Below, piece after piece: positions 9,309-17,010 of a DNA stretch of 64,000 nucleotides. Made by a program: the position numbers and the translations under genes. The stretch is from Streptosporangium sp. NBC_01756. GTDB lineage: Bacteria > Actinomycetota > Actinomycetes > Streptosporangiales > Streptosporangiaceae. The notes under the pieces are model-generated. The model searched no databases, was not told where the DNA came from, and saw only the letters and a program-made list of their open reading frames with translations. Each line of letters starts with the position of its first letter. Position 1 is the first letter of the stretch. Location of the stretch: the NCBI RefSeq assembly GCF_035917975.1, contig NZ_CP109130.1, forward strand, positions 1,364,001-1,428,000, read 5' to 3'.

Positions 9309-9424
9309 GTCTGCCGATGCTAGTCCCCATAGGTGCATCCCGCTGACACGGCGCTCCCGGGGCGGGCCATACTGACTAGGTACATAGGGAACAAGATCCG
9401 CCTCAACCCTACCGGCGGGGGAGC

Positions 9425-10090
9425 ATGCATATCGTGATCATGGGATGTGGCCGAGTGGGTTCGACCCTGGCGCACATCCTGGAGGACAGTGGCCACTCGG
9501 TCGCGATCATCGACCGTGACCCGCAGGCGTTCCGCCGCCTGCGGGCCGGCTTCCGTGGCCGCCGGGTGACCGGGGTCGGTTTCGACCGGGACGTCCTGGA
9601 AGAGGCCGGCATAGAGTCAGCCGGCGCCTATGTCGCGGTGAGCAGCGGAGACAACTCCAACATCATCTCGGCCCGGGTCGCCCGCGAGACGTTCGGCGTC
9701 GACAACGTGGTGGCCCGCATCTACGACTCCCGGCGCGCCGAGGTCTACCAGAGGTTGGGCATCCCCACCGTGGCGACGGTCCGCTGGACCGCCGACCAGA
9801 TCCTGCGCCGGGTGCTGCCCGAAGGCGCCGAGCCGCTGTGGCGAGACCCGACCGGATCCGTCGTGCTGGCCGAGGTGGCCTACCAGTCCCGGTGGATCGG
9901 CACCAGGATCAAGGATCTGGAGGAGGCTGCGGGCACGCGCACGGCGTTCGTCAACCGGCTGGGCGAGACCCTGCTGCCCAAGGGCGACTCCGTGGTGCAG
10001 GAGGGCGACGTCCTGTACGTCATGGCGGTCGAGAGCGACATGGACCGCATCAACAAGGTGCTGTCCAGCGCGCCGGAGGAGGGTCACTGA
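9425..10090 (+). CDS. ceoB: TrkA-family potassium uptake regulatory protein (first of two)
   Basis: 221 aa. It begins MHIVIMGCGRVGSTLAHIL, the RCK_N nucleotide-binding Rossmann motif, with the acidic end of strand 2 in VAIIDRDPQAF. Residues from about 140 form the TrkA_C domain. Family members bind NAD(H) or ATP and gate K+ channels or transporters from the cytoplasmic side. Its stop overlaps the start of the next gene by one base (TGATG), so the two are translationally coupled. It is divergent from the KimA-like permease with 116 bases between their starts. The gene name is by analogy with mycobacterial ceoB. Confidence 0.88.
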   Translation: MHIVIMGCGRVGSTLAHILEDSGHSVAIIDRDPQAFRRLRAGFRGRRVTGVGFDRDVLEEAGIESAGAYVAVSSGDNSNIISARVARETFGVDNVVARIYDSRRAEVYQRLGIPTVATVRWTADQILRRVLPEGAEPLWRDPTGSVVLAEVAYQSRWIGTRIKDLEEAAGTRTAFVNRLGETLLPKGDSVVQEGDVLYVMAVESDMDRINKVLSSAPEEGH

Positions 10091-10761
10091 TGCGTGTCAC
10101 CATCGCGGGGGCCGGGGCGGTCGGCCGGTCGATCGCCGCCGAACTCCTGGAGAACGGGCACGAGGTCCTGCTCATCGACATCGACCCCAGGGCCATCAAG
10201 ATCGATACGGTGCCCCGGGCGGAGTGGCTGCTCGCGGACGCCTGTGAGATCTCCTCCCTGGACGAGGCGGGTCTGGCCGACTGCCATGTGGTCGTCGCCG
10301 CCAGCGGCGACGACAAGGTCAACCTCGTGGTGTCCCTGCTGGCCAAGACGGAGTACGGCGTGCCGCGCGTGGTCGCCAGGATCAACCACCCCAAGAACGA
10401 GTGGCTGTTCAACGAGTCGTGGGGAGTGGACGTGGCGGTCTCCACCCCCCGCCTGCTGAGCGCGCTGGTCGAGGAGGCGGTGAGCGTCGGCGACCTGGTC
10501 CGGCTGATGACCTTCCGCCAGGGGCAGGCCAACCTGGTCGAGCTCACCCTGCCCGAGGACGCGCCGGTGGTCGGTCAGCGTGCCGGCTCGGTGCCCTGGC
10601 CGAACGACACCGCCCTGGTCGCGATCCTGCGCGAGGGACGCGTGCTGGTGCCCACCGCGGACGACCCGCTGGAGGCCGGGGACGAGCTGATGTTCGTCGC
10701 CAGCCAGGAGGTCGAGGAGGAGCTGGCCCAGCTCCTGTCGGCGCACCGCTCCATCCGCTGA
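10090..10761 (+). CDS. ceoC: TrkA-family potassium uptake regulatory protein (second of two)
   Basis: 223 aa, start ATG overlapping the stop of the preceding gene. It begins MRVTIAGAGAVGRSIAAELL, an intact GxGxxG nucleotide-binding motif, with acidic LLIDIDPRAI at the end of strand 2, then a TrkA_C domain from about residue 135. Together with the first protein it probably forms hetero-oligomeric RCK rings, as two-gene sets do in mycobacteria. No TrkH/KtrB channel gene is in the window, so the partner may be the neighbouring KimA-like permease or a channel elsewhere. A strong hairpin follows six bases after the stop. Confidence 0.88.
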   Translation: MRVTIAGAGAVGRSIAAELLENGHEVLLIDIDPRAIKIDTVPRAEWLLADACEISSLDEAGLADCHVVVAASGDDKVNLVVSLLAKTEYGVPRVVARINHPKNEWLFNESWGVDVAVSTPRLLSALVEEAVSVGDLVRLMTFRQGQANLVELTLPEDAPVVGQRAGSVPWPNDTALVAILREGRVLVPTADDPLEAGDELMFVASQEVEEELAQLLSAHRSIR

Positions 10762-10766
10762 GAGCG

Positions 10767-10790
10767 GAGCGGTCCCGTGCGGGACCGCTC
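10767..10790 (+). terminator. 10-bp hairpin terminator after the trkA pair
   Basis: GAGCGGTCCC and GGGACCGCTC pair perfectly around the tetraloop GTGC, starting 6 bases past the ceoC stop. A short TCCTCCC follows. It isolates the potassium genes from the sugar cassette. Confidence 0.8.
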
Positions 10791-10830
10791 TCCTCCCAGG
10801 GAGACTCGCCGCGGCCGGTACAGGCCGCGC

Positions 10831-10899
10831 CGAGCGCGCCCTGGCCGCCTCCAGCACGCCGAGCGCGATGTCGTCGCAGCCGGCGAAGATGGCCGTTAA
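10831..10899 (-). pseudogene. Remnant of a LacI-family repressor (effector-binding domain stub)
   Basis: Read on the minus strand, codons from 10899 down to about 10831 give LTAIFAGCDDIALGVLEAAR and onward. This is the hallmark late segment of LacI/GalR regulators, where (P)TAIFA.(N/C)D..ALGVL..A precedes the RVPEDVSVVGFDD strand. Nothing upstream (towards 10936) or downstream continues the family: no HTH domain and no final strand. It starts 37 bases behind the stop of the GH3 gene on the same strand, where a local LacI regulator is commonly found in beta-glucoside operons. Seen: the motif. Inferred: deletion of the rest of a repressor gene. Confidence 0.6.
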
Positions 10900-10936
10900 G
10901 GACCTCAGACAGGTCGAACAGGGCCGTGCCCGCCCG

Positions 10937-13366
10937 TCACACCATTCTGGTGACGGAAGCGCCCGGTTCCACGTCCGCTCGGGTGACCAGCCGGCGGCCT
11001 GGGCCGACGTGACGCAGCGGGCCGGTCAATCGGATGCGGCCCCGGCAGGGCAGGTCGGACGCCGACGTGCCCACGAACACCTCAAGATCTCCCGGTTCCA
11101 CCACGCGTCGCAGGTCGCGGCCGGTGAACGCGGTCCGGTCGGCGGACACGGTGAAGGTCGCCAGGGCGCTCGCGCCGGGCTCCAGCCGGACCCGGGCGAA
11201 CCCGGTGAGCTGCCGCACCGGCCGGGTGACCTGGGCGACCACATCGTGCAGGTAGAGCTGGACGACCTCCTCGCCCGTCCGGCCCCCGGTGTTGCGCACC
11301 CGCACCGACACGGTGAACTCGCCGTCGGTGGGCACCTCGGCGTCGCTGATCCGCAGGTCGTCGATCGCGAAGGTGGTGTACGAGGCACCGTGCCCGAACG
11401 GGAACAGCGGGGTCGGGTCGAGGTTGCTGATGCCGTGACTGTCGGAGCCCAGCGGCGGCTGCAGATAGGTGCCCGGCTGCCCGCCCGGACCGCGCGGGAT
11501 CTGCACCGGCAGCTTCCCGCTGGGCTGCACCCGGCCGGACAGGACCCCGGCGATGGCCGCCCCGCCCTCCTCGCCGGGCATGAACGCCTGGACGAGCGCC
11601 GCGGCTGTCCCGGACACCCCGCCCAGCGCGTACGGGCGGCCCGAGACGACGACCACCACCACCGGCGTGCCGGTGGCGGTCAGCTCGGCCAGCAGATCCT
11701 CCTGCACGCCGGGCAGCCGCAGGTCCTCGGCATCGCAGCCTTCGCCCGACGTACCCAGCCCGAACATCCCCGCCAGATCGCCGACGACGGCCACGCACAC
11801 ATCGGACTCACGTGCCGCCTGGAGCGCGGCGGCGAAGCCGGAGCGGTCGCCGCCCCGCACGTCGCAGCCGGGCTCGTGGATCAGCTCGGCCTCGGGCAGC
11901 TCCGCCCGCAGCGCGTCGAGCAGGCTGGGCGCGGCCACGCCGAGCCCGAGCCCCGGATGACGGGGCAGCACGTGGTTGGGGAAGGCGTAGCAGCCCATGA
12001 ACGTGTGCGGGTCGTCGGCACAGGGGCCGACCACGGCCACCCGGCGCGGTTCCGGACGCCCCTCGCCGAGCAGCGGCAGCGCGGTGCCCGCGTCGAGCAG
12101 CACGATCGACCGCTCGGCCAGCTCCCGGGCCAGTGCCCGGTTGGCCGGCGAGTCCAGGTCCACGTCCTGCGCCCCGGCCACCGACTTCTCCGGCGTCCAG
12201 TCCGGGTCCAGCAGCCCGAGCTGCACCTTCTGCGTGAGCAGGCGCCGGGCAGCTCGGTCGACCAGGGACTCCGGCAGCTCGCCCCGCCGCACCCGTCCGG
12301 CGAGGTGCCGGCCGAAGCCGAGCGTGTCGGGCAGTTCGACGTCGACGCCCGCGGTCAGCGCCTGCACCCCGGCTTCGTCGGCGTCCGCGGCGACCTGGTG
12401 CGTCGTCGCGAGGAACGGGATCCCCCAGTAGTCCGACACCACCGTTCCGGTGAACCCCCACTCGTCGCGCAGCAGGTCGGTCAGCAGCCACGGGTCGGCC
12501 GTGGCGGGAACGCCGTCCACGTCGGCGTAGGAGCTCATGACCGAACGCGCGCCGCCCTCGACGATGGCGGTCTCGAACGTCGGCAGGATCATGTCCATCA
12601 GCTCGCGCCGGCCCATCGGCACCGGGCCGTGGTTGCGGGCCGCCCGGGAGGCGGAGTAGCCGGCGAAGTGCTTGAGGGTGGCGACGATCCCGGCGCTCTC
12701 GAGGCCGCGCACGTAGGCCGCGCCGAGCATCGCGACGAGGTAAGGATCTTCGCCCATGGTCTCCTCGACCCGGCCCCAGCGGTAGTCGCGCACCACGTCC
12801 AGCACCGGCGACAGGCCCTGGTGGACGCCCACGGCGCGCATGTCCCGCCCGATGGCGGCGGCCATCCGCTCCACCAGTTCCGGGTCGAACGTCGCACCCC
12901 AGGCGATGGCCGCCGGGTAGACGGTCGCGCCGTAGGTGGTGAAGCCGGTCAGGCACTCCTCGTGGACCAGCGCCGGGATACCGAGCCGGGAGTTCTTCAC
13001 CACCTCGGTCTGCAGTCGTATCACCTCCGCGGCGCCCTCCGCCGCGGTCACCGGCGCGCTGCCGAACACCCGCGTCAGGTGGCCGAGCCCGTGGCGGATC
13101 ACCTCCTCGAAGGGCACCCTCCTCGCGGCCGCGAAGACGTCCTGCATCGGGGCCACGTTCGCCGGGCCGTCGGCCTCCTCCCCGGGCTCTTCGCCCTGGT
13201 CGGCCTGCGTGTCGTTGCCGAGCCACCGGCTGCCGAGCTGACCGATCTTCTCCTCCAGGGTCATCTCCTCAAGGAGGGCGTCGACCCGGTCGGCCACGGG
13301 GAGTGCCGGGTCCTGCCACAGACGGAGGTTCCGGCCCGTTGCGGAGGTCCCATCTAGCGCCGTCAT
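10937..13366 (-). CDS. Glycoside hydrolase family 3 beta-glucosidase/beta-xylosidase
   Basis: 809 aa with the usual three-part GH3 layout: an (alpha/beta)8 domain, an alpha/beta sandwich and a C-terminal fibronectin-III-like domain (NTGGRTGEEVVQLYLHD near residue 700). The nucleophile is Asp312 in VVSDYWGIP, and HEECLTG and KHFAGYSASRAARN line the sugar site. There is no signal peptide, so it acts in the cytoplasm, hydrolysing imported oligosaccharides. It is divergent from a three-gene sugar importer, which makes oligosaccharide uptake plus intracellular hydrolysis the obvious pathway. A GAGGAG lies 6 bases before ATG 13366. An operator-like dyad lies 38 bases upstream of the start. Substrate (glucoside or xyloside) cannot be fixed from sequence. 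Confidence 0.9.
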   Translation of the reverse strand: MTALDGTSATGRNLRLWQDPALPVADRVDALLEEMTLEEKIGQLGSRWLGNDTQADQGEEPGEEADGPANVAPMQDVFAAARRVPFEEVIRHGLGHLTRVFGSAPVTAAEGAAEVIRLQTEVVKNSRLGIPALVHEECLTGFTTYGATVYPAAIAWGATFDPELVERMAAAIGRDMRAVGVHQGLSPVLDVVRDYRWGRVEETMGEDPYLVAMLGAAYVRGLESAGIVATLKHFAGYSASRAARNHGPVPMGRRELMDMILPTFETAIVEGGARSVMSSYADVDGVPATADPWLLTDLLRDEWGFTGTVVSDYWGIPFLATTHQVAADADEAGVQALTAGVDVELPDTLGFGRHLAGRVRRGELPESLVDRAARRLLTQKVQLGLLDPDWTPEKSVAGAQDVDLDSPANRALARELAERSIVLLDAGTALPLLGEGRPEPRRVAVVGPCADDPHTFMGCYAFPNHVLPRHPGLGLGVAAPSLLDALRAELPEAELIHEPGCDVRGGDRSGFAAALQAARESDVCVAVVGDLAGMFGLGTSGEGCDAEDLRLPGVQEDLLAELTATGTPVVVVVVSGRPYALGGVSGTAAALVQAFMPGEEGGAAIAGVLSGRVQPSGKLPVQIPRGPGGQPGTYLQPPLGSDSHGISNLDPTPLFPFGHGASYTTFAIDDLRISDAEVPTDGEFTVSVRVRNTGGRTGEEVVQLYLHDVVAQVTRPVRQLTGFARVRLEPGASALATFTVSADRTAFTGRDLRRVVEPGDLEVFVGTSASDLPCRGRIRLTGPLRHVGPGRRLVTRADVEPGASVTRMV

Positions 13367-13403
13367 CTGCTCTCCTCAAGAAAAAATCTACTTCCGCAAT
13401 TTT

Positions 13404-13417
13404 CCGAAACATTTCGG
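13404..13417. promoter_or_regulatory. Operator-like dyad 1 (CCGAAACATTTCGG)
   Basis: Inverted repeat CCGAAA-CA-TTTCGG, 38 bases upstream of the GH3 start codon. Its core GAAACATTTC reappears on the opposite strand at 13583-13596. Paired GAAA-N2-TTTC dyads resemble LacI-family operators; a LacI remnant lies at the end of the same gene. Confidence 0.6.
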
Positions 13418-13532
13418 CTTCTGCGGTGACCTTGCCCGACATCCTGACGCACCCGAGACGACCAGGAAAGTCCCAGATGAGAGTACCTTACCTACCTTGT
13501 ATGCGGAGTTCGTGTCGATAAGGAACTACCCC

Positions 13533-13561
13533 TTGACAGGCCGGTAACGGAAATCTAAATT
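13533..13561 (+). promoter_or_regulatory. Sigma-70-type promoter of the sugar ABC operon
   Basis: TTGACA at 13533-13538 and TAAATT at 13556-13561 with a 17-base spacer, close to the vegetative consensus and unusual for this GC-rich DNA. Transcription would start near 13568, placing operator dyad 2 at about +15 to +28, a roadblock position. Confidence 0.7.
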
Positions 13562-13582
13562 GACGTGCCACGCGGCTTATTT

Positions 13583-13596
13583 CGGAAATGTTTCGA
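13583..13596. promoter_or_regulatory. Operator-like dyad 2 (CGGAAATGTTTCGA)
   Basis: The reverse complement of its core, GAAACATTTC, is identical to the core of dyad 1. It lies just downstream of the predicted promoter and 125 bases before the start of the binding-protein gene. Two matching sites about 180 bases apart could be bridged by one tetrameric or dimeric repressor controlling both divergent genes. Confidence 0.6.
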
Positions 13597-13721
13597 CACG
13601 CTGGGCTCAAGAGGGGCGGGTGCCTGGCAGCGAAGGTGCCGATCCACGACCGACAGCCACCGCCACTGACGTTTCACCTGTAGTCGCACCCAGCCTCGGC
13701 ATTCGACATACGGAGATCAGC

Positions 13722-15071
13722 GTGGAGTCAACGACACCGTCTCGCCGTACCTTCCTCAGCCTCTCCCTGGGCATTCCCCTGGGGGCCGCGCTGGCGGCCT
13801 GTGGCACTTCCGGCCCCACCCCGGCGGGCGGAGGAGGCGGGGCCGGCGGGAGCGGCGGGAGCAAGGCGACTTACTGGTACCTGTCGGTCCAGCCGCAGGA
13901 GGGCGTGCGCGCCAGGGCCGTGGAGCGGTTCAACAAGGCCAACCCCAACGGGCAGATCACCGGGACCGCCCTGCAGAACGACGCGTACAAGACGAAGATC
14001 AAGACGGCGATCGGGGCAGGCCAGGCACCCACCATCATCTGGGGCTGGGGCGGCGGGACCCTGCGCACGTACGTGCAGGCCGGCCAGGTGGAGGACCTCA
14101 CCTCGTGGTTCGACCAGAACGCGGCCGTGAAGGACCGGCTGTTCCCCTCATCCTTCGGGGCGGCCACGATCGACGGCAAGATCTACGCGATGCCGGCCGA
14201 GACCATGCAGCCCATCGTCCTGTACTACAACAAGAAGATCTTCGACAAGGTCGGCGTGCAGCCGCCGGAGTCGTGGGGCGACATCATGGCCCTGGTCCCC
14301 AAGTTCAACGCCGCCGGCATCGCCCCGTTCTCCCTTGGCGGCCAGTCCCGCTGGACGAACATGATGTGGCTGGAGTTCCTCTTCGACCGCATCGGCGGCC
14401 CCGAGGTGTTCCAGGCCGTGTTCGACGCCAAGAAGGACGCCTGGTCCCACCCCGCCGCCCTCGAAGCCCTGACCAAGCTGCAGGACCTCGTCAAGGCGGA
14501 CGGGTTCATCAAGGGCTTCTCCTCGATCACGGCCGACTCCAACGCCGACCAGGCCCTGCTGTACACCGGCAAGGCCGCGATGATGCTGCATGGCGGCTGG
14601 ACGTACGGCAGCATGTCGACCGACGGCGGTGACTTCGTCTCCGGCGGCCATCTCGGCTACATGAACTTCCCGCCGGTCGAGGGCGGCAAGGGCGACCCCA
14701 GCAACACCGTCGGCAACCCCGGCCAGTACCTGTCGATCTCCTCCAAGGCGACCGCCGAGCAGAAGGAGATCGCCAAGAAGTTCTTCGCCACCGCCGTGCT
14801 CAACGACGAGGACGTCAAGGAGTGGGCCGGCACAGGCGCGGTGCCGATCGTCAACGGCGCAGACAGCGCGTTCGCCGGCTCCAAGGACGCGGACTTCCTG
14901 AAGTTCGTCTACGGCGTCGCCAGCAACGCCAAGTCGTTCGCCCAGTCCTGGGACCAGGCGCTCAGCCCCACCGCGGCCGAGGTGCTGCTGGACAACATCG
15001 CCAAGCTGTTCCAGCTGTCGATCACGCCGCAGCAGTTCGTGTCCAACATGAACGCGGTCATCGGCAGTTGA
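13722..15071 (+). CDS. Sugar ABC transporter substrate-binding lipoprotein
   Basis: 449 aa from the GTG at 13722, chosen because GGAGA precedes it by 7 bases and it gives a proper signal peptide; the frame is open further upstream from 13560 but there it crosses the promoter and operator. The signal has a twin-arginine motif (SRRTFLSLS) and lipobox LAAC followed by a Gly/Ser-rich linker, so it is a Tat-exported lipoprotein. The mature part is a family 1 extracellular solute-binding protein (AMPAETMQPIVLYYNKKIFDK, then MMLHGGWTYG). It captures an oligosaccharide outside the membrane for the two permeases that follow. No ATPase gene is in the cassette; a shared MsiK-type ATPase elsewhere is usual in actinobacteria. 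Confidence 0.9.
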   Translation: MESTTPSRRTFLSLSLGIPLGAALAACGTSGPTPAGGGGGAGGSGGSKATYWYLSVQPQEGVRARAVERFNKANPNGQITGTALQNDAYKTKIKTAIGAGQAPTIIWGWGGGTLRTYVQAGQVEDLTSWFDQNAAVKDRLFPSSFGAATIDGKIYAMPAETMQPIVLYYNKKIFDKVGVQPPESWGDIMALVPKFNAAGIAPFSLGGQSRWTNMMWLEFLFDRIGGPEVFQAVFDAKKDAWSHPAALEALTKLQDLVKADGFIKGFSSITADSNADQALLYTGKAAMMLHGGWTYGSMSTDGGDFVSGGHLGYMNFPPVEGGKGDPSNTVGNPGQYLSISSKATAEQKEIAKKFFATAVLNDEDVKEWAGTGAVPIVNGADSAFAGSKDADFLKFVYGVASNAKSFAQSWDQALSPTAAEVLLDNIAKLFQLSITPQQFVSNMNAVIGS

Positions 15072-15994
15072 GCGCGTACGCCACCCCCGCTCGGAGAAGG
15101 ACGCCGCCGACGGCCGAGCCAGGGGCCCGAGGCGGCGTCCTCCCGTGGCTGGCCGTGCCGGCCCTGGCGGTCTTCGTCGCCTTCGGGGTGATTCCGCTGG
15201 CCGGGGTCCTGTTTCTCAGCTTCACCTCCTGGGACGGGCTCGGCGACATCCAGCTGTCCGGACTAACGAGCTGGCAGGCCGTGCTCGGCGATCCCGGCCT
15301 GCTGCACGCGCTGTGGGTGACGTTGCTGGTGATGGCCGCCTCCTGGGCGGTCCAGACGCCGGCCAGCATCCTGATCGGGGTGTTCCTGGCCGGCCGGCAG
15401 CGCTACCGCGCGCTGCTGGCGGTGCTGTACTTCATCCCGCTGCTGCTCAGCTCGGCCGCCATCGCCATCGCCTACAAGGCACTGCTCGACCCGAACTTCG
15501 GGCTCGGCGCCGGGCTGCACATCGGACTGCTCACACAGGACTGGCTCGGCGAGCCCGTCCTCGCCTTCAGCGTCGTGATCTTCGCGGTGTCGTGGCAGTT
15601 CATCCCCTTCCACTCGCTGATCTACCAGGGCGGCGTACGGCAGATCCCGCGCTCCATGTACGAGGCCGCCGAACTGGACGGCGCCGGCCGCGTCCGCAGG
15701 TTCTTCAGCATCACGCTGCCGCAGCTCAAGTACACGATCATCACGTCCTCCACCCTCATGGTCGTCGGGTCCCTGACCTTCTTCGACCTGATCTTCGTAC
15801 TGACCGCGGGCGGTCCCGGCGACGCCACCCGGGTGCTCGCCCTGGACATGTACAAGCGCGGGTTCCAGGCCAACCTCATGGGACCGGCCAGTGCCATCGC
15901 CGTCATCCTCGTCCTCGTGGGCCTCGCCCTGGCGTTGCTCCTGCGCCGGCTCGGCGGCGGCGACGCAGGAGCCAGCCAGATGGAAGGGGCCTGA
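15068..15994 (+). CDS. Sugar ABC transporter permease, MalF/UgpA type
   Basis: About 308 aa starting at TTG 15068, which overlaps the stop of the binding-protein gene (TTGA) and so is probably coupled to it. Six helices follow a cytoplasmic N terminus. The ATPase-contact EAA loop is EAAELDGAGRVRRFFSITLP, a good match for the CUT1 family consensus. FVLTAGGPGDATRVLALDMY is the usual late-loop motif. It pairs with the next gene's product to form the membrane channel. The rare TTG start may keep permease levels below those of the binding protein. Confidence 0.88.
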   Translation: MSAYATPARRRTPPTAEPGARGGVLPWLAVPALAVFVAFGVIPLAGVLFLSFTSWDGLGDIQLSGLTSWQAVLGDPGLLHALWVTLLVMAASWAVQTPASILIGVFLAGRQRYRALLAVLYFIPLLLSSAAIAIAYKALLDPNFGLGAGLHIGLLTQDWLGEPVLAFSVVIFAVSWQFIPFHSLIYQGGVRQIPRSMYEAAELDGAGRVRRFFSITLPQLKYTIITSSTLMVVGSLTFFDLIFVLTAGGPGDATRVLALDMYKRGFQANLMGPASAIAVILVLVGLALALLLRRLGGGDAGASQMEGA

Positions 15995-15996
15995 CC

Positions 15997-16890
15997 ATGG
16001 GCTTGACCCACACGACGGGGCTCAAGCGGACCGCGCCGGCCGAAACGGAACGGCGCCGGCCGCGGCCGGGCAGCGAGCGCCCCAACTGGCTGGGCGGGGC
16101 CGCGGGCTGGCTGTGGCTGGCGATCGTGATCGTGCCGGTCTACTGGATCTTCATCACCAGCTTCAAGGCACAGAGCAGCTACTACGCCACCAACCCGCTG
16201 GTGCCGCCTGCCGAGCCGACCCTCGCCAACTACAGGCTGGTCATCGAGTCCGACTTCCCGCTGTACTTCCTCAACAGCCTCATCGTGACCGTCGGCGCGG
16301 TCGTCCCGGCGGTCGCGGTCGCGTTCATGGCGGCGTACGCGATCGTCCGGGGCGGCGCCCACCGCTTCCTGCGCGGGGTGAACTCGCTCTTTCTCATGGG
16401 GCTGGCCATCCCGCTGCAGGCGACCATCATCCCGATCTACCTGATCATCATCCGGCTGCACCTCTACGACTCGCTGGCGGCGCTGATCCTCCCGTCCATC
16501 GCCTTCGCGATCCCGCTGTCGGTGCTGATCTTGGCCAACTTCATCCGTGACGTTCCCAAAGAGCTGTTCGAGTCGATGCGGCTGGACGGCGCGGGCGAGA
16601 TGACGACGCTCTGGCGGCTGGCCTTCCCGCTCACCCTGCCGGCCGTGGTGACGGTGACGATCTACAACGCACTCACGATCTGGAACGGGTTCCTGCTGCC
16701 GCTGATTCTCACCCAGAGCCCCGACAAGCGCACCCTGCCGCTCGCGCTGTGGACCTTCCAGGGGCAGTACAGCGTGAACGTACCCGCCGTACTCGCCTCC
16801 GTCGTGCTGACCACGCTGCCCATCCTGATCCTGTACGTGGTCGGCCGCCGTCAGCTGCTCAGCGGCCTGACGGCCGGCTTCGGCAAGTGA
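15997..16890 (+). CDS. Sugar ABC transporter permease, MalG/UgpE type
   Basis: 297 aa from the ATG two bases after the preceding stop. Six helices; the EAA loop reads ELFESMRLDGAGEMTTLWRLAFPLTLP and the end is the family's typical RRQLLSGLTAGFGK. It forms the second half of the importer channel. The last 16 codons and the bases after the stop belong to a 48-bp unit that is repeated twice more downstream, an unusual gene end described separately. Confidence 0.9.
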   Translation: MGLTHTTGLKRTAPAETERRRPRPGSERPNWLGGAAGWLWLAIVIVPVYWIFITSFKAQSSYYATNPLVPPAEPTLANYRLVIESDFPLYFLNSLIVTVGAVVPAVAVAFMAAYAIVRGGAHRFLRGVNSLFLMGLAIPLQATIIPIYLIIIRLHLYDSLAALILPSIAFAIPLSVLILANFIRDVPKELFESMRLDGAGEMTTLWRLAFPLTLPAVVTVTIYNALTIWNGFLLPLILTQSPDKRTLPLALWTFQGQYSVNVPAVLASVVLTTLPILILYVVGRRQLLSGLTAGFGK

Positions 16891-16996
16891 CCGCTCCCGC
16901 TGCTGCTCAGCGGCTGGACGGCCGGTTTCGGCAGACGACCGCTCCCGCCGCTGCTCAGCGCTGGACGGCCGGTTTCGGCAGGTGACCGCGCCCGGC
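16854..16996 (+). repeat. Three tandem copies of a 48-bp unit spanning the permease gene end
   Basis: Copies begin with GCTGCTCAGCG at 16854, 16902 and 16950, an exact 48-base period (16 codons). Copy 1 contains the true stop codon within GGCAAGTGACCGC; in copy 2 the stop has become CGA (GGCAGACGACCGC); copy 3 has lost one G early in the unit and again reads GGTGACC. Differences between copies show that the duplication is not brand new. Confidence 0.85.
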
Positions 16997-17010
16997 CGCC
17001 CGGCTCGCTC

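Noticed and set aside
5687..9323. Very long plus-strand open frames (5687-7351, 7143-9323) opposite the methyltransferase and permease genes
   Set aside because: They are low-information Gly/Asp/His/Val-rich translations typical of the antisense of GC-rich genes, while the minus strand encodes clear families with intact motifs.
9339..9424. A c-di-AMP (ydaO) riboswitch upstream of the KimA-like gene
   Set aside because: Only 86-116 bases separate the divergent starts and no ydaO-type pairing is visible.
10868..13357. 829-codon plus-strand frame opposite the GH3 gene
   Set aside because: Antisense shadow; no domain, and the GH3 reading has all family motifs.
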